This document shows positions 22,349 to 32,664 of a stretch of 64,000 bases of DNA, in pieces. The first letter of the stretch is position 1; every line of letters begins with the position of its first letter. The notes under the pieces were generated by a model, which made no database searches, was not told the DNA's origin, and was given only the letters and a program-made list of their open reading frames with translations. Origin of the DNA: Puccinellia tenuiflora (lineage: Eukaryota; Streptophyta; Magnoliopsida; Poales; Poaceae); the NCBI GenBank assembly GCA_012064385.1, contig QRDG01000824.1:58611-122610 (forward strand), in the 5' to 3' direction. Both the position numbers and the translations under genes were made by a program.

Positions 22349-22356
22349 CTATAAAT
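22349..22356 (+). promoter_or_regulatory. TATA box of the left MULE gene
   Basis: ctataaat, about 40 bp upstream of the ATG at 22392, directly after the TTCCCGCC array. Confidence 0.6.
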
Positions 22357-22391
22357 TCCGCTGCTCACTTAGGTATCGTACTCACTGCAGT

Positions 22392-22955
22392 ATGTCTAGT
22401 TGGCCTCGTGACGGTAGCTGGGATCGCAACTTCTCTGAGCGCCTTGTCAAGGGTGCCGCCGACTTTAGGGTAGACAATAGATTAGTTTCATGGGAGGAAC
22501 TCCTTAGTAGTGATAGTCTTCTCGTTGAGTTAGGCGAGTCATTGAGGAGGAAAGGTACTTGGCCTTGTTGGCCTCGTAGGACACCCCAGGAAATGCGACA
22601 GGAACTTCTCAGGATGCATGAAAGGTGGAAGAAGGTGAAGCCAAGATTAAGTAGTGAATCTGACATCAAGTGGTTCGCAGATAGACCTTCCTTATGGGCG
22701 GAGGATACCGAGGACGATGATGATGTCTTCATGCCTAGCAGCACGGCCAAGAGAGCTGCAGCGTCGAAGGGCAAGAGAGCGGCAAAGTCGAAGGGCAAGA
22801 GTGCTCCATCGAGAAAGAGCGATGACGATGATGATGCCTTCATGCCTAGCAGCACTAGCAAGAGAGCTGCCGCGTCGAAGGGCAAGAGAGCGGCAGCGTC
22901 GAAAAGCAAAAGTGGCCCATCGACAGAGGCAGGGGGCTGCGTCGACGGGAGATGA
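22392..22955 (+). CDS. second MULE gene, small charged protein with Lys/Ala repeats
   Basis: A 187-residue ORF from the ATG at 22392, chosen because it follows the TATA box; the frame stays open upstream without another good signal. Residues 1-115 look globular (WPRDGSWDRNF, WEELLSSDSLLVELGESLRRKGTWPCWPRR). Then two copies of a 35-residue unit occur: an acidic DDDD, FMPSST, then KRAAASKGKRAA lysine-rich tract. The basic runs could bind DNA or serve as nuclear signals (inference). It converges on the transposase-derived gene, the arrangement of mudrA/mudrB in maize MuDR, but I see no MURB similarity. Confidence 0.55.
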   Translation: MSSWPRDGSWDRNFSERLVKGAADFRVDNRLVSWEELLSSDSLLVELGESLRRKGTWPCWPRRTPQEMRQELLRMHERWKKVKPRLSSESDIKWFADRPSLWAEDTEDDDDVFMPSSTAKRAAASKGKRAAKSKGKSAPSRKSDDDDDAFMPSSTSKRAAASKGKRAAASKSKSGPSTEAGGCVDGR

Positions 22956-23208
22956 GTTCATGTAGTTTAGGTGAAGTTTTAAATTGCGGTTTTGTTAGTG
23001 TTATTTCAGAATGTCGTTGTATCTTAATTTCATGTTGTAATTGTAAACTATCTATTGGTAATTTTAATAATTGTGTGAAGAAACTGTAGGAAATAATATG
23101 TCTGGTCCATAGTATTACGTCGAATGGTACACACAGATATAAATATGTCTGATACATAGTATTACGTCGAATGGTACATAAATATGTCTCATACATCGAT
23201 AAAAGTTT

Positions 23209-26095
23209 CAGACTTCATTATGTTTACGATACCTCGGTTTCCGCGGCCGAGGCCCTGAAGGTGAGTACCGGTTTCGGTTTGGGTCGTGGTGCTCACGCAT
23301 ACCTCGGCCCAGCATCGGAGCGTCCTCCTGTGGCTGTGTCTCCTGCTGTGTCTGCGTCTCCTGTGTGACGGGTGGTGGCGTATGGAACAACACATCCTCC
23401 TCCATCTCTGTGTATGGTGAATCAGCAGGCCCACCTGAAAAAAAAATTACTAGTAGATAAGTGCATACTATATTCAAAAAATAAATATGGATAATTAATA
23501 ACAACAACGTACCTAGTGCCATGAGACTAGTCAACGGCACCGAAAAAGTGTTTCAGCCTACGTGTACAGGATGACTTGGAGGTAGCATCCCTATCTGATA
23601 CTACGGAGGCATCCCCATCTGGTACTGAGGAGGCATCCCCATCTGGTACTGAGGAGTCATCCCGTACAAAAACTGAGCTGAAATCCCCATCTGGACATAC
23701 CGTACTGCGACTCGGGTGCCTGCCAGGACGAATTACCAGGCTGGGACGCATCAGGTGGACGTCGACTGAACGTGAGGTGGAGACGGATTGAGGAACTACT
23801 AGGCTCAAAAGTATATCCAGTAGTCGCTGCGACGAACTACTATGCTGAAAAGTATGTCCAGTAGGCCGCTGCGATGAACTACCAGGCTGTCCAGTAGGTG
23901 TAAAAAGTCTAGTATGTGATGAACGAGCAGTCTCCTGTCGTGTGAGACGTGGACGCGGAGCTACATGACGAGGCACAACGTCTGTATAGCGGCTGCAAGT
24001 AAGAATATTGTACACACCTCGCAGCTTCTCCTCGAGACGCCTGAATCAAAATGTATGTTGTGGACGGCGGCGTGAACCCAGCTACATCTCTCTGAATGTC
24101 GGCTACCAACTCAGACTGTAATTGGAAAATTAGATATTACGTACGATCAATCAAAAAACCGTACTTACGTAACGAATAATATAGTACTAACCGTGTAGTT
24201 TTTAGAACCCGAAATGGCCTCCAATGGGTACATGTCCGTAATAGAAGGGGGCTGCACCTGAGAAGGCTCAGTCGTTGGCGTCAATCGGAGTCGTGTAGAC
24301 TGTCTATACCTCCGTAGATATTCTTGAAAATCATCCTGTTGAAAGGGGCCATCAGATTGTCATAGTGTAGTCGTCGCAGTCGCCCATTCGTTTATGAATG
24401 GCTGTAGGGTCTGAAGCCAGAGCACCAAAGGTTTTTCGCCTCCTTGGCGTCCAAGTCTGAAAAGTAATATTACAAAATTATTTATTAGAAATAGATTCAA
24501 TAGACAGTTTTATTCATATTAGAAATAATTATAGACTGAAAATTAACTTACCGGTGGATTTCCGGTCGTAGTCGTGGCTGTCTGATGGGAGGGTCCGGTA
24601 ATTGTCGTCGTCCAAACTGTCTCATCACCCTCTGCTGGGACATCTCCTCGACCATGACATCAAAAATAATATAAGTCTGCGTCAACCAGTATAGCTGATC
24701 TCTCGTGCATAACTGAGATATGCCGAAGGGGTATCTCGCAACGATCCTCTGATTATCATATGGCTCCCATATGACCTGGTTCTCGCGCAACTGATCAAAC
24801 TGCATTATGAATGATGGGTAGGAATTTCTCACTTAAACTTGCGCGTACCGTCTCTGCAATTTAAACGAATTAATTAGCTTGATGAAATAAGAAATGATGC
24901 GTATGTAAAGTAAGTACGGCGGTGCAAAATTTACCTCTCTACGTGTCCACACGCTGCCAACTGTAGGAAAATCGACCGCATTTGGACCGATGAGTCTGTA
25001 ATCCCAAGGCCTCTGAGCATCGACGTCCGGTCTACCAATAAAGAACCTCTCCCACGACCATAGATGTAACAGTACTGGACAAACAAGCAAAAAAGATGAC
25101 GGCTTATTCTTCGTGCAAACATTGCACAAAGCTCTGTAAGTAGCAGCTAACACAGCCGAACCAAAGCTTCTGGGCACTATATCTGCTGGTGTATGTGCAT
25201 CGGCTTCTGGACAGCTAATTTCAACACAACTCAGTGTCAGATATTTCGGACTTGACACATCAGTTCGGTAAATCTTCTGTGTGGACATTGCCCACCGTGT
25301 CACGGCGTCCCTTAGCTGCTGCTTCGAGGTATACTGAGCACCTACTTCAATATTATTCATGTGATACTCCCATGCCGATTCCTGCCCAGTATTCACAGTC
25401 ATGACGGTCGACATGTCCTCATTCCAGGAATTAGGAATAGGCACATCCTCATCATTATCTTCGTCATCTTCTGCATTATCTTTTTTGTCAGAATTAAGAT
25501 CTGCCATCAACCCATCCTCGTCTTCGTTCTCCATCTCTTGCTGCATACTTCCTACGCCCGCCTCCTCATCCTCCTCCCAATGCTCATCCCCGTCAGCCTC
25601 ACCACTTTCAGGACCCTCACCGCTTTCGGGAGCTCCTGCCGACTGACCACTCTCTACACTTTGAGACAAAAATTCAGACGGATCAACAGGTTCTGACCCA
25701 GTTGCCTGACTATTTTGTCCAGCTTCATAACCAACGCCACCTTATGCCAAATTGTTCTGCTTAGGCACAAACAACACGAGGACGATAGGTTTCGTACCTC
25801 GGCGTTTGCATGATGCTAGCCAATTCACCCAGGCCTGTGTCCAATCTAGCGGTATCAACTCCAAACAAATATTTGTACGAGATTTTGACCATAACGACTG
25901 AATCCTAACAGTCCACAAATTAGGATCAAAGCCAAAATTCATCGTCAAATAGTGCTGAACCGCGCTTATTCTCGCTTTATCAGGCTCAGTCAACGGAATC
26001 TCCACATTTGCAAATTCACTCAGATCAACCCCGGACTCATTTGTGCGGACAATACCATAACCATAGTAAACGACAATACTAACCACTTCCGACAT
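23209..26095 (-). pseudogene. MURA N-terminus fused to plant mobile domain
   Basis: Exon 1 26095-25798 (MSEVVSIVVYYGYG to LASCKRRG) and exon 2 25740-24935 join in frame. Exon 2 has a Glu/Asp-rich linker, the MuDR DNA-binding region (NNIEVGAQYTSKQQLRDAV, KIYRTDVSSPKYLTLSC), then without a break a plant mobile domain start (GSAVLAATYRALC, LLHLWSWERFFIGRP, PTVGSVW). Exon 3 24853-24552 continues it (VIWEPYDNQRI, VMRQFGRRQLPDP) but has a stop after YAQV. Exon 4 from 24456 (LGRQGG) also meets a stop. The tail near 23434-23212 (TPPPVTQETQ, YSPSGPRPRKPRYR) is typical of such proteins. The DDE catalytic core is absent. Confidence 0.75.
23590..23690. repeat. short coding tandem repeat
   Basis: Copies of gcatccccatctggtactga in an imperfect 24-bp period; on the minus strand they give a VPDGDASS repeat within the C-terminal part of the fusion gene. 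Confidence 0.75.
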
Positions 26096-26939
26096 GTCTC
26101 CTCACCTAAACAAATATATTGCATCATCAAATACTATATAACTAAAAAATCTTAACAGGATCTCCACCTACAAAATTACATCCACCTAAAATAAATCTAA
26201 TCTCACAACTTATGTAAACAAAATTATACACCTATAACTAATATCTTAATATATATACCAACTAAAATAAATCTAATCTCACAACTTATGTAAACAAAAT
26301 TATGCACCTATAACTAATATCTTAAAATATATACCACCTAAAATAAATCTAATCTCACAACTTATCTAAACAAAATTATACACCGAACTTAAAATAGCTA
26401 CAAGATTAGGGTTTACCCTTGATGCGTGCAAAATCAGTCGTTCCTGCAGTCAAACTTCAACGTAGCATCACCACCACCGCTGCACCGCTCCTGCTACTCC
26501 ACCAACAGCACCACATCCCTCCATTGTTGCCCACCATTGCTCCACCACCGAAACTAAAACTAGCTCCAAAAACTATCCCATGAACAGATCCGGGATGCCC
26601 TTGGCCTCTAGTTTTGAATTGTCGAATAAAACGTATAGTTTGCTGGCTATTTTTAGAGATCAATCAAGAGTTCCAAGGAGCTTTTTTCGGAAGAGAGAGG
26701 AAAGGAAAAGAGGCAGGAAGGAGAAGAGAAGGAGAAGAGAGGAGGAAGAAGGGGGCGTCGGCCAGGCCTGAGCGCGTTTCGGCCGCTAGCGCGCCGAAAG
26801 GAGCGTTTCGGCCTGCCTCCAGCCGAAAGGATGGGGCCCGCCCTGCGGCCCGCGCAGAGCGCATGCACGTCGGCCAGCCACTCGCCGACAGGAACTTTTC
26901 GGCCCTCTGCCAGCCGAAAGCAGAGATTCGGCCGTCCGC

Positions 26940-27030
26940 CGGCCGACGGCACAATACTTTTCGAATTTTTTGAATCCGCGTATTATATTTCGAATTCGGG
27001 TTAAAAAAATAATATTTAAAAAAAAAACTC
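26940..27030 (-). repeat. right TIR of the MULE
   Basis: Inverted copy of 21663-21755. Subterminal tttcggcc/ggccgaaa motifs lie at 26775-26945. Confidence 0.88.
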
Positions 27031-27594
27031 GTGTGAAGGGTGTCAAGGGCATCGTCGCTCCGGCCGAGGATTCGACCGGATCGCGCGACGCGGAAGCGGT
27101 GAAAGCCGAGGACGCTGTCATGGCAGATTATGGAGTTGGAGTCGGAGAGGAGGCCGACGAGGAGCGACCACGCGGGGCTGTCGTCCGCGCCGGCCGGTAT
27201 GCAGACGTAGTCCTTGCCGGGGGCGACGCGCGGGATCCGGGGCGAGCAGGCACGACGCCAGCAGCAGAAGCATCTGTACAGACTGCAGCCGCTGGCGGCC
27301 TCCTCCGTCTGCTTCGCCTTCTCTTCGGCCGCCGCCATGTTCAAGCTCCTCCAACTTCTCGGGGTTCGATTTGAGTCCATACAAATAGCGCAACGGGCCG
27401 CCGCTTCCAACACAGACTTCTTTCGTCTTTCCCGTTTGGGCCAGAGTATGGTGGAGGAAAGTGGGCTGGAAACGGAGTAGAAAACGAACGAAATTGAGTG
27501 CAAAGTGGAAACAAATACAAAATCGGCTAGCTTAGCATTTTGGGAGGGGCTCAATCGAGTGATAATTACTCACTCAGATGACGTCATCCAATTA

Positions 27595-27604
27595 TATATA
27601 TAAC
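27595..27604 (-). promoter_or_regulatory. possible TATA box of the split gene
   Basis: tatatatata at this position reads as a TATA box on the minus strand, about 260 bp upstream of the preferred ATG at 27338. Weak, because the region is AT-rich. Confidence 0.35.
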
Positions 27605-28790
27605 TTATGTGTAATCCATGTGTAACTGAGAAAATTTTAATTATAACTAACATGCAACCCATTTATAACGGGAAACTTCTAGTTACAACTCGTGTGCAAA
27701 CCATGCGTAATTAGAAAAAAAATCATATACAACTCATGTCCAACTCACGTGCAACCGGAAAATCATCATGGTTGCCGCCCCCCACCCCCCTGGGCAACAT
27801 CACCTCTTTTTATGGCTTGTTCTTACTTAGCGGTGAATTTCCATGTTTTACCGATGAACAGTGTCAGCTTCAGCCTCTGTCCTGACATATGTATGCAAAT
27901 TGGTATAAGTTCCAACATGATGCAGTCTGTTTATCTGTTGCATCCTATGACAGGGAGATAAAGGAACAGGTCAAGGCCCTTGATTATCACTTCTGACAAT
28001 TTTAGTATTCCAGCAACGCACATGCTCTAAATTGCTACGTGTCCAAACTATTTTTCTAAACTTCTTAGGATGCATGGTAACAAATCCCCGTCCAGAGCTC
28101 ACGGAATGCAAAAGCTCCTAATTTTTCTGTCGTGATGAAGGTGGCAAAGAACAGACCAACTCTCATAAATTGATTAAACCCACGTCATCAAAAGCAATAC
28201 ATGGTCACAATTGGGGAATAGATAAGGAAAAATGCTTTGTTCCCTCTACTTCTTCAGGTGAGCTCAATGCTTCACCTGGTCTCTGCCTTCACAAGGCCAA
28301 CCGGCCAAGGACGCAAAACAGGTTTTTGTATGCAGGCAAGGAAAATAAACACAGCATGCATATCAAGCACATCAGTAAGGGAGCCATATCAACACGCATC
28401 ATGCAACAAACAAGAAAAAAGGAAAGAAATACAAAGCAATACAACTTATTGTTACAAGCAACCACTAAACCACAATATTCCAAGGCAACCAATCAATCTG
28501 GAAAAGAGGTTGATAGTGAACGGAAGAAAGAAAAATATTATGTTTAACCGCACTAATCAACGAGTGGCAGCAAGAAAGATGTCTCTACTTCTCATAATGG
28601 TACATGCATGAAAAGGAAAATCAGTATACTACACATGATAGCAAAAGATTCATTTATTTCAAGTATCACGTAGGTCTTTATTGCTGGACTTCTATTTCAA
28701 ACAATTATACATAGTTAGAGGCTTAGAGCCTCATTGCATTTCTAGGCACAAATAAAACTCAGTAATAAGGCATGTGTACGGCTATGCTGC
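27605..28790. other. intergenic, 3' flank of the P450 gene
   Basis: No gene or element recognised. Short plus-strand ORFs at 28170-28611 lack domain features and probably lie in the P450 3' region. Confidence 0.5.
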
Positions 28791-30701
28791 TCAGACTAGT
28801 GCTCTGAGCTTTATCTGTGCACCATGCATAGGGCGCAACAGTTTTCCATTATGCGGCGCGTGAGCATAAGTTGGTGCAAGCTCAAACTCAAAGTTTTGAA
28901 GGATCATGCACACTGCCATCTTAGCTTCAAGAAGCGCGAAATTCTGGCCAATGCAGATCCGTGGCCCCCAACCAAATGGGAGGAAGGCACCTGGGTCCGT
29001 GGATGCCTTGGAGATCCCCTCAGCGAACCTCTCCGGCCTGAACTCATGCACGTCCGCTCCCCATATGTCTGGGTCATGGTGAAGGAGCAGCACCGGCATC
29101 TCGATGACCACTCCAGCGGGGTATGTGATGCCCCCGATTTTCATCTCCTTGTATGTTTTCCGGATGAATGCAATGGCCGGCGGGTACAGCCGAAGGACCT
29201 CGTAAAGAATCATATTAACCTGCACCATATATCGGTAAGCAATTAATACTTGTCCTTGCATAACAAAATCATTTAATCTCAACATACACTCACAGTTTTG
29301 AGCCTGCTAAAGCCGTCGTACTCAGGTTGGTTTTTCCCAAAGAGGCCAAGGACCTCCTCCCTTGCACGGTCCTGCCACTCGGGATGCATACTCAGTAGTA
29401 TCATTGTCCATGTGAGCAGTATTGATGTGGTCTCTGTCCCTGCAAAATAGAACATTTTGCATTCCTCTATCACCTCTTTGATAGTCATTCCTGTGACGGA
29501 TTGCCCGTTGCGATCGGTTTCCCACATGTTTGACTCAAGCATTAAGCTGAGTAAATCATCTTTGGTGCTTTCCCCTTGTTGCATAGCTTGCATTCTTTTC
29601 CCAATTAGACCTTGTAGAATGGATTCGATCTCATTATTAATTTGATGCATCCTTCTGTTGTTTTTGGTAGGCAAGGACCTACAAATTGAGATGCGCACGG
29701 ATCAGTACTGATGATTTAACTATACTAAATGAGTAGGTGTAGGTGTATTTTTGAATCTCGTGATAACTCAGCGTTCAACACATCTAAGAAAGAATGCTTA
29801 TTTTATTAAAGGATGACTAAATGCTAACGAAGTTGAACCGGCATTGACTCACAGGTAGCCGGGAATAAAGATCATCTTGACTCTGGCCATGATGCGGTCA
29901 GCTTGCTCAGACTGCAGCTCGAAAATTCTTTTTCCTTCAAGGTAGCTGCTACCAAATGCGGTGCGCGAAATGGCATCTCCAGCGAGGCTGTGGAACTCGG
30001 GGCAGACATCGACCTTGCAGCAACCCTCAGAACCAAGGGACTCCGTCCATCTGGTGACAAGCTCTTCGCAGCAGGAAGAGAACGCCGGCAGCATGAGCTG
30101 GAAGAACCAATCGTACATTTAATCGCAATAGAGAATCTACAACGATTCTACGCATAGAAAACAAACTGATCGCACTCACTTTGAGCTTCTCGAGATGGAA
30201 TGCTGGGTTGAGGATCCTCCTGTGCTTGACCCATTTCTCGGCTTCGTAGGTTGCCAGGCCTCCGGCGAGCAGCCTGGACAGCTTCGGAAACTGGAGCTTC
30301 TCGAAGTGGCCGGACTTGCTGGACATCACTTCCCTGGTCATCTCAGGATCTGCGATGGTCACCTTGGGCATCGGGCCGAGCCAGGAGATGCTCGTCTTGC
30401 CGTGCTCCCGGACGGCGTTGTGGATGGAGGGCAAGACGTAGTGGCCGATGTCGTGGCAGCGCAGCGGCATTGATGCCTCCTTGTTTTTCCGCAAGTAGTC
30501 GTCCATGACGTTGCCGATGAGGAAGCGGTACGGCCTGCCGCGGAGGCCCTGGGCACGCAGCGCCCTCTCAAGCCGCCGTGGCCGCCACCACAGTAGGTCC
30601 AGGAGCCGGGCGGCCTGCCATAGAAGCAACAAGCCCGAGAGACTGCATATCAGGAAGCTCCATGGCAGCGTGGCTGGGCTCGCGAGCGCTGCAAAAGACA
30701 T
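28791..30701 (-). CDS. cytochrome P450, CYP72A type
   Basis: Four exons: 30701-30180, 30097-29853, 29678-29294, 29219-28791, all with GT-AG borders and matching phases, giving 526 residues, the usual CYP72A length. The ATG at 30701 starts a membrane anchor (PWSFLICSLSGLLLLWQ). Landmarks: WVKHRRILNPAFH in helix C, the oxygen-binding AGTETTS of helix I near residue 335, the ExxR motif EVLR near 391, FRPERF, and the heme loop PFGWGPRICIG with the Cys near 473. Family members are ER-bound monooxygenases; CYP72A substrates vary (terpenoids, gibberellins, herbicides), so no reaction is assigned. No stop, frameshift or missing motif seen; it looks functional. Confidence 0.93.
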
Positions 30702-32023
30702 TGCTGCTCTGGACAAATCGGAGAATAAATGCTGAAAGGCAATGGCAGCTGCAAGTGGACCTTGTACACTTGTACTGGATGGATATGGTGCTCGGCGGCC
30801 ACGGCATTTGTAGAAGCTAGTGCCACCGGCAAGGGGTCACAAAAATCTCTTGTTGCCCAAATTATTTTAAGGACCCTTTGCAGTGAGGTATGTGACCTGT
30901 GGACAGATTGGTCAACCATGGCACTCTCATTGATCCCTTGCCTGTAAGGAACTTGGCTGCTAAGAAACTTGCTAAGCGATCTCTGACTGGTCAAATTATG
31001 GACGGGAGCGCCAGCCCATCATGCACCATGTTGCCGCTCTTTCGCTGCTGCTTCCTCTTGTTTGTGCCAGTTCCGAAATTCACTCTGCTTCTTCGGTGAC
31101 CTCTGCTTCTTCCGCATGTCATCATCTCCACCACTCTCTCTCTCTCTCTCTCTCGGGCATTATGTCAAACACCTCTTGTGCACAGACTGCTGTCTCCTCC
31201 GTCACCACCATCGCCGCCAACCTCCAGCACCCCTGTCGTCCCACCGGCGAGGATCTTCCTAAATTCGACATAGCAGAGGCCGCACCGTACATCCTCCCCA
31301 CCTCCGCCCCCGCCACCGCACCATGGCCGCGGCCGCGGCCGCGGCCGCGATTTTGTCCCTGGACGGAGCTCGCCCGCGCCTGCCCCTGGCCGGAGGTCTC
31401 CAGCCCCATGGTCGGAGCTTGCCCGTTCCCGCGTTGGTCAGCACCGCGGAAGGAGTCCTGGCCAGCGTCGGCAAGCGCGGCGTCGGCACGGTCTGTTGGA
31501 CTTAACCTCGTTGCACCTGTCTCTGAACTTTTCTTCAGGTTATTTCGTTAGCTGAATAAGCAGGCCTTGTAGCGTGTCAGTGGTGCACGTATGGGTCTGA
31601 TGCGTTTAAGTTTTGTAGCCCTAGGATAGCATCAAACTCAAACCAGCATGAAAAGCAAAGTTTAAAATAGCCCGACTATAGCATTTAGAGAGATTTGGGG
31701 CTACGGCTACTGTCTTCGTAGACTATAGTCACAATAGTCGTTAATAGTCCGGCTAAGCCGATTTAGCCTCGATTTTGTCCATTAGCCGCAAAACTTTGCT
31801 CAGCGGATAAACAATTTGGATCAAAATTTTCCGGTCGGTCCAATTTCGCAGCTAAAATCGATTTTATGTTAACCCTATCTCAATAATCCCCACTTTCATC
31901 TTCTCTCTCCCGAAAATGGCAGCAGATAGGAGAGGCGGCCGTGGCGACGGCGCGCACGCTCCCACACCCGGCCGCCCTCGCTCCTCTCCGCGCTGCTGAA
32001 AGTTTTGGCATGTGATAACCCCA

Positions 32024-32062
<39 letters not shown>

Positions 32063-32500
32063 ATTTTATATGATTATATGCTGCCCATATTTTGATTTTT
32101 TTTCATATTATTTAGCAAAACCACTATATGGCCTGGCTATAGCCTTTTATAGCTCTTGAAATCATCGGGGCTAAAGACAATAGCCGGCTATATTAAACTT
32201 TGATCAAAAGTGATCACCGTGGGCTTAGTGCTGGTCGTGCACCGAGTGGGCACCCACCACATCGGCCCTGACAGAATATCTGTGCCACGGTCCGTGATGC
32301 TCTTAAACCCTTAGAAGAAAACTGGTTTTTCTCTACTCCACCTAAAATTATCCTATGTGGCAAAATTTGAAGTCAGTTGCCCTACGCCTTAGACCCTTAG
32401 TAGACGTCCTTAGTACACCTTGTTTGTACAATTTAAATTTTCAGACAAGGAGAAAAAAAAAGTGGAGCAAGCTTGTGGTCGAAAGGACATAAGAAAAACT
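30702..32500. other. intergenic, weak ORF and a candidate MITE
   Basis: After the P450 promoter region, a CT microsatellite (31135-31154) is followed by open plus-strand frames. One starts at 31162 and ends at 31551; another starts at 31323, with an Ala run from a gcggcc repeat, and ends at 31505. These resemble a 5' UTR and start of a lost gene, but no domain is visible. A foldback lies at 31660-32205. Confidence 0.45.
31660..32205. mobile_element. candidate MITE with 30-bp TIRs
   Basis: Left end caaagtttaaaatagcccga matches the reverse complement of the right end (tcggctat-like, ttaaactttg). Both ends share the core caaagttta(a/t)atagcc and ttagcc/ggctaa motifs recur inside. A possible 5-bp duplication aaaag is offset by 3 bp, so the class is uncertain. 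An (AT)n run lies at 32031-32056. Confidence 0.5.
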
Positions 32501-32505
32501 GGTCG

Positions 32506-32638
32506 TGTTAGACTGTATGTTTACATAGGCTTTGTACAACGTATTGTATCTTGTATTGTACATCTATATACATATATATATGAGAGCCAACCCATGTTAC
32601 GGGTGTTGAGCAATTTCCCACATACGCATTGTTTCACA
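32506..32638 (+). repeat. 5' LTR of the small copia element
   Basis: Contains a TATA-like catatatatatgag near 32572-32584. Matches 34551-34671 closely from ttacataggc onward; the first 15-20 bp of the 3' copy are diverged. Confidence 0.88.
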
Positions 32639-32650
32639 TGGTATCAGTTT
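32639..32650 (+). promoter_or_regulatory. primer-binding site, tRNA-Met type
   Basis: tggtatcag directly after the LTR, the usual copia PBS start; the following bases (ttta) depart from the usual agc. Confidence 0.8.
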
Positions 32651-32664
32651 AGCCTAGGGTTACG

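Larger units (their letters stand above)
21663..27030 (-). mobile_element. Mutator-like element (MULE), 5.4 kb
   Basis: A 9-bp duplication gtgtgaagg flanks it (21654-21662 and 27031-27039). Long TIRs of about 90 bp begin (g)gagtttttttttt and share aaatattatttttttaa and aaatataatacgc. Inside are two convergent genes: a MURA N-terminus/plant-mobile-domain gene from the right end and a small basic-protein gene from the left end. The TIRs are followed by arrays of ggccgaaa/tttcggcc motifs. It sits in exon 1 of the split gene. Confidence 0.93.

Noticed and set aside
26664..27554. A 296-residue minus-strand ORF as one protein
   Set aside because: It is exon 1 of the split gene read through the insertion point into the MULE TIR.
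31021..31551. A real gene with N-terminal Ala run
   Set aside because: Two competing frames, simple repeats, no domain and no splice pattern; kept only as a weak note.
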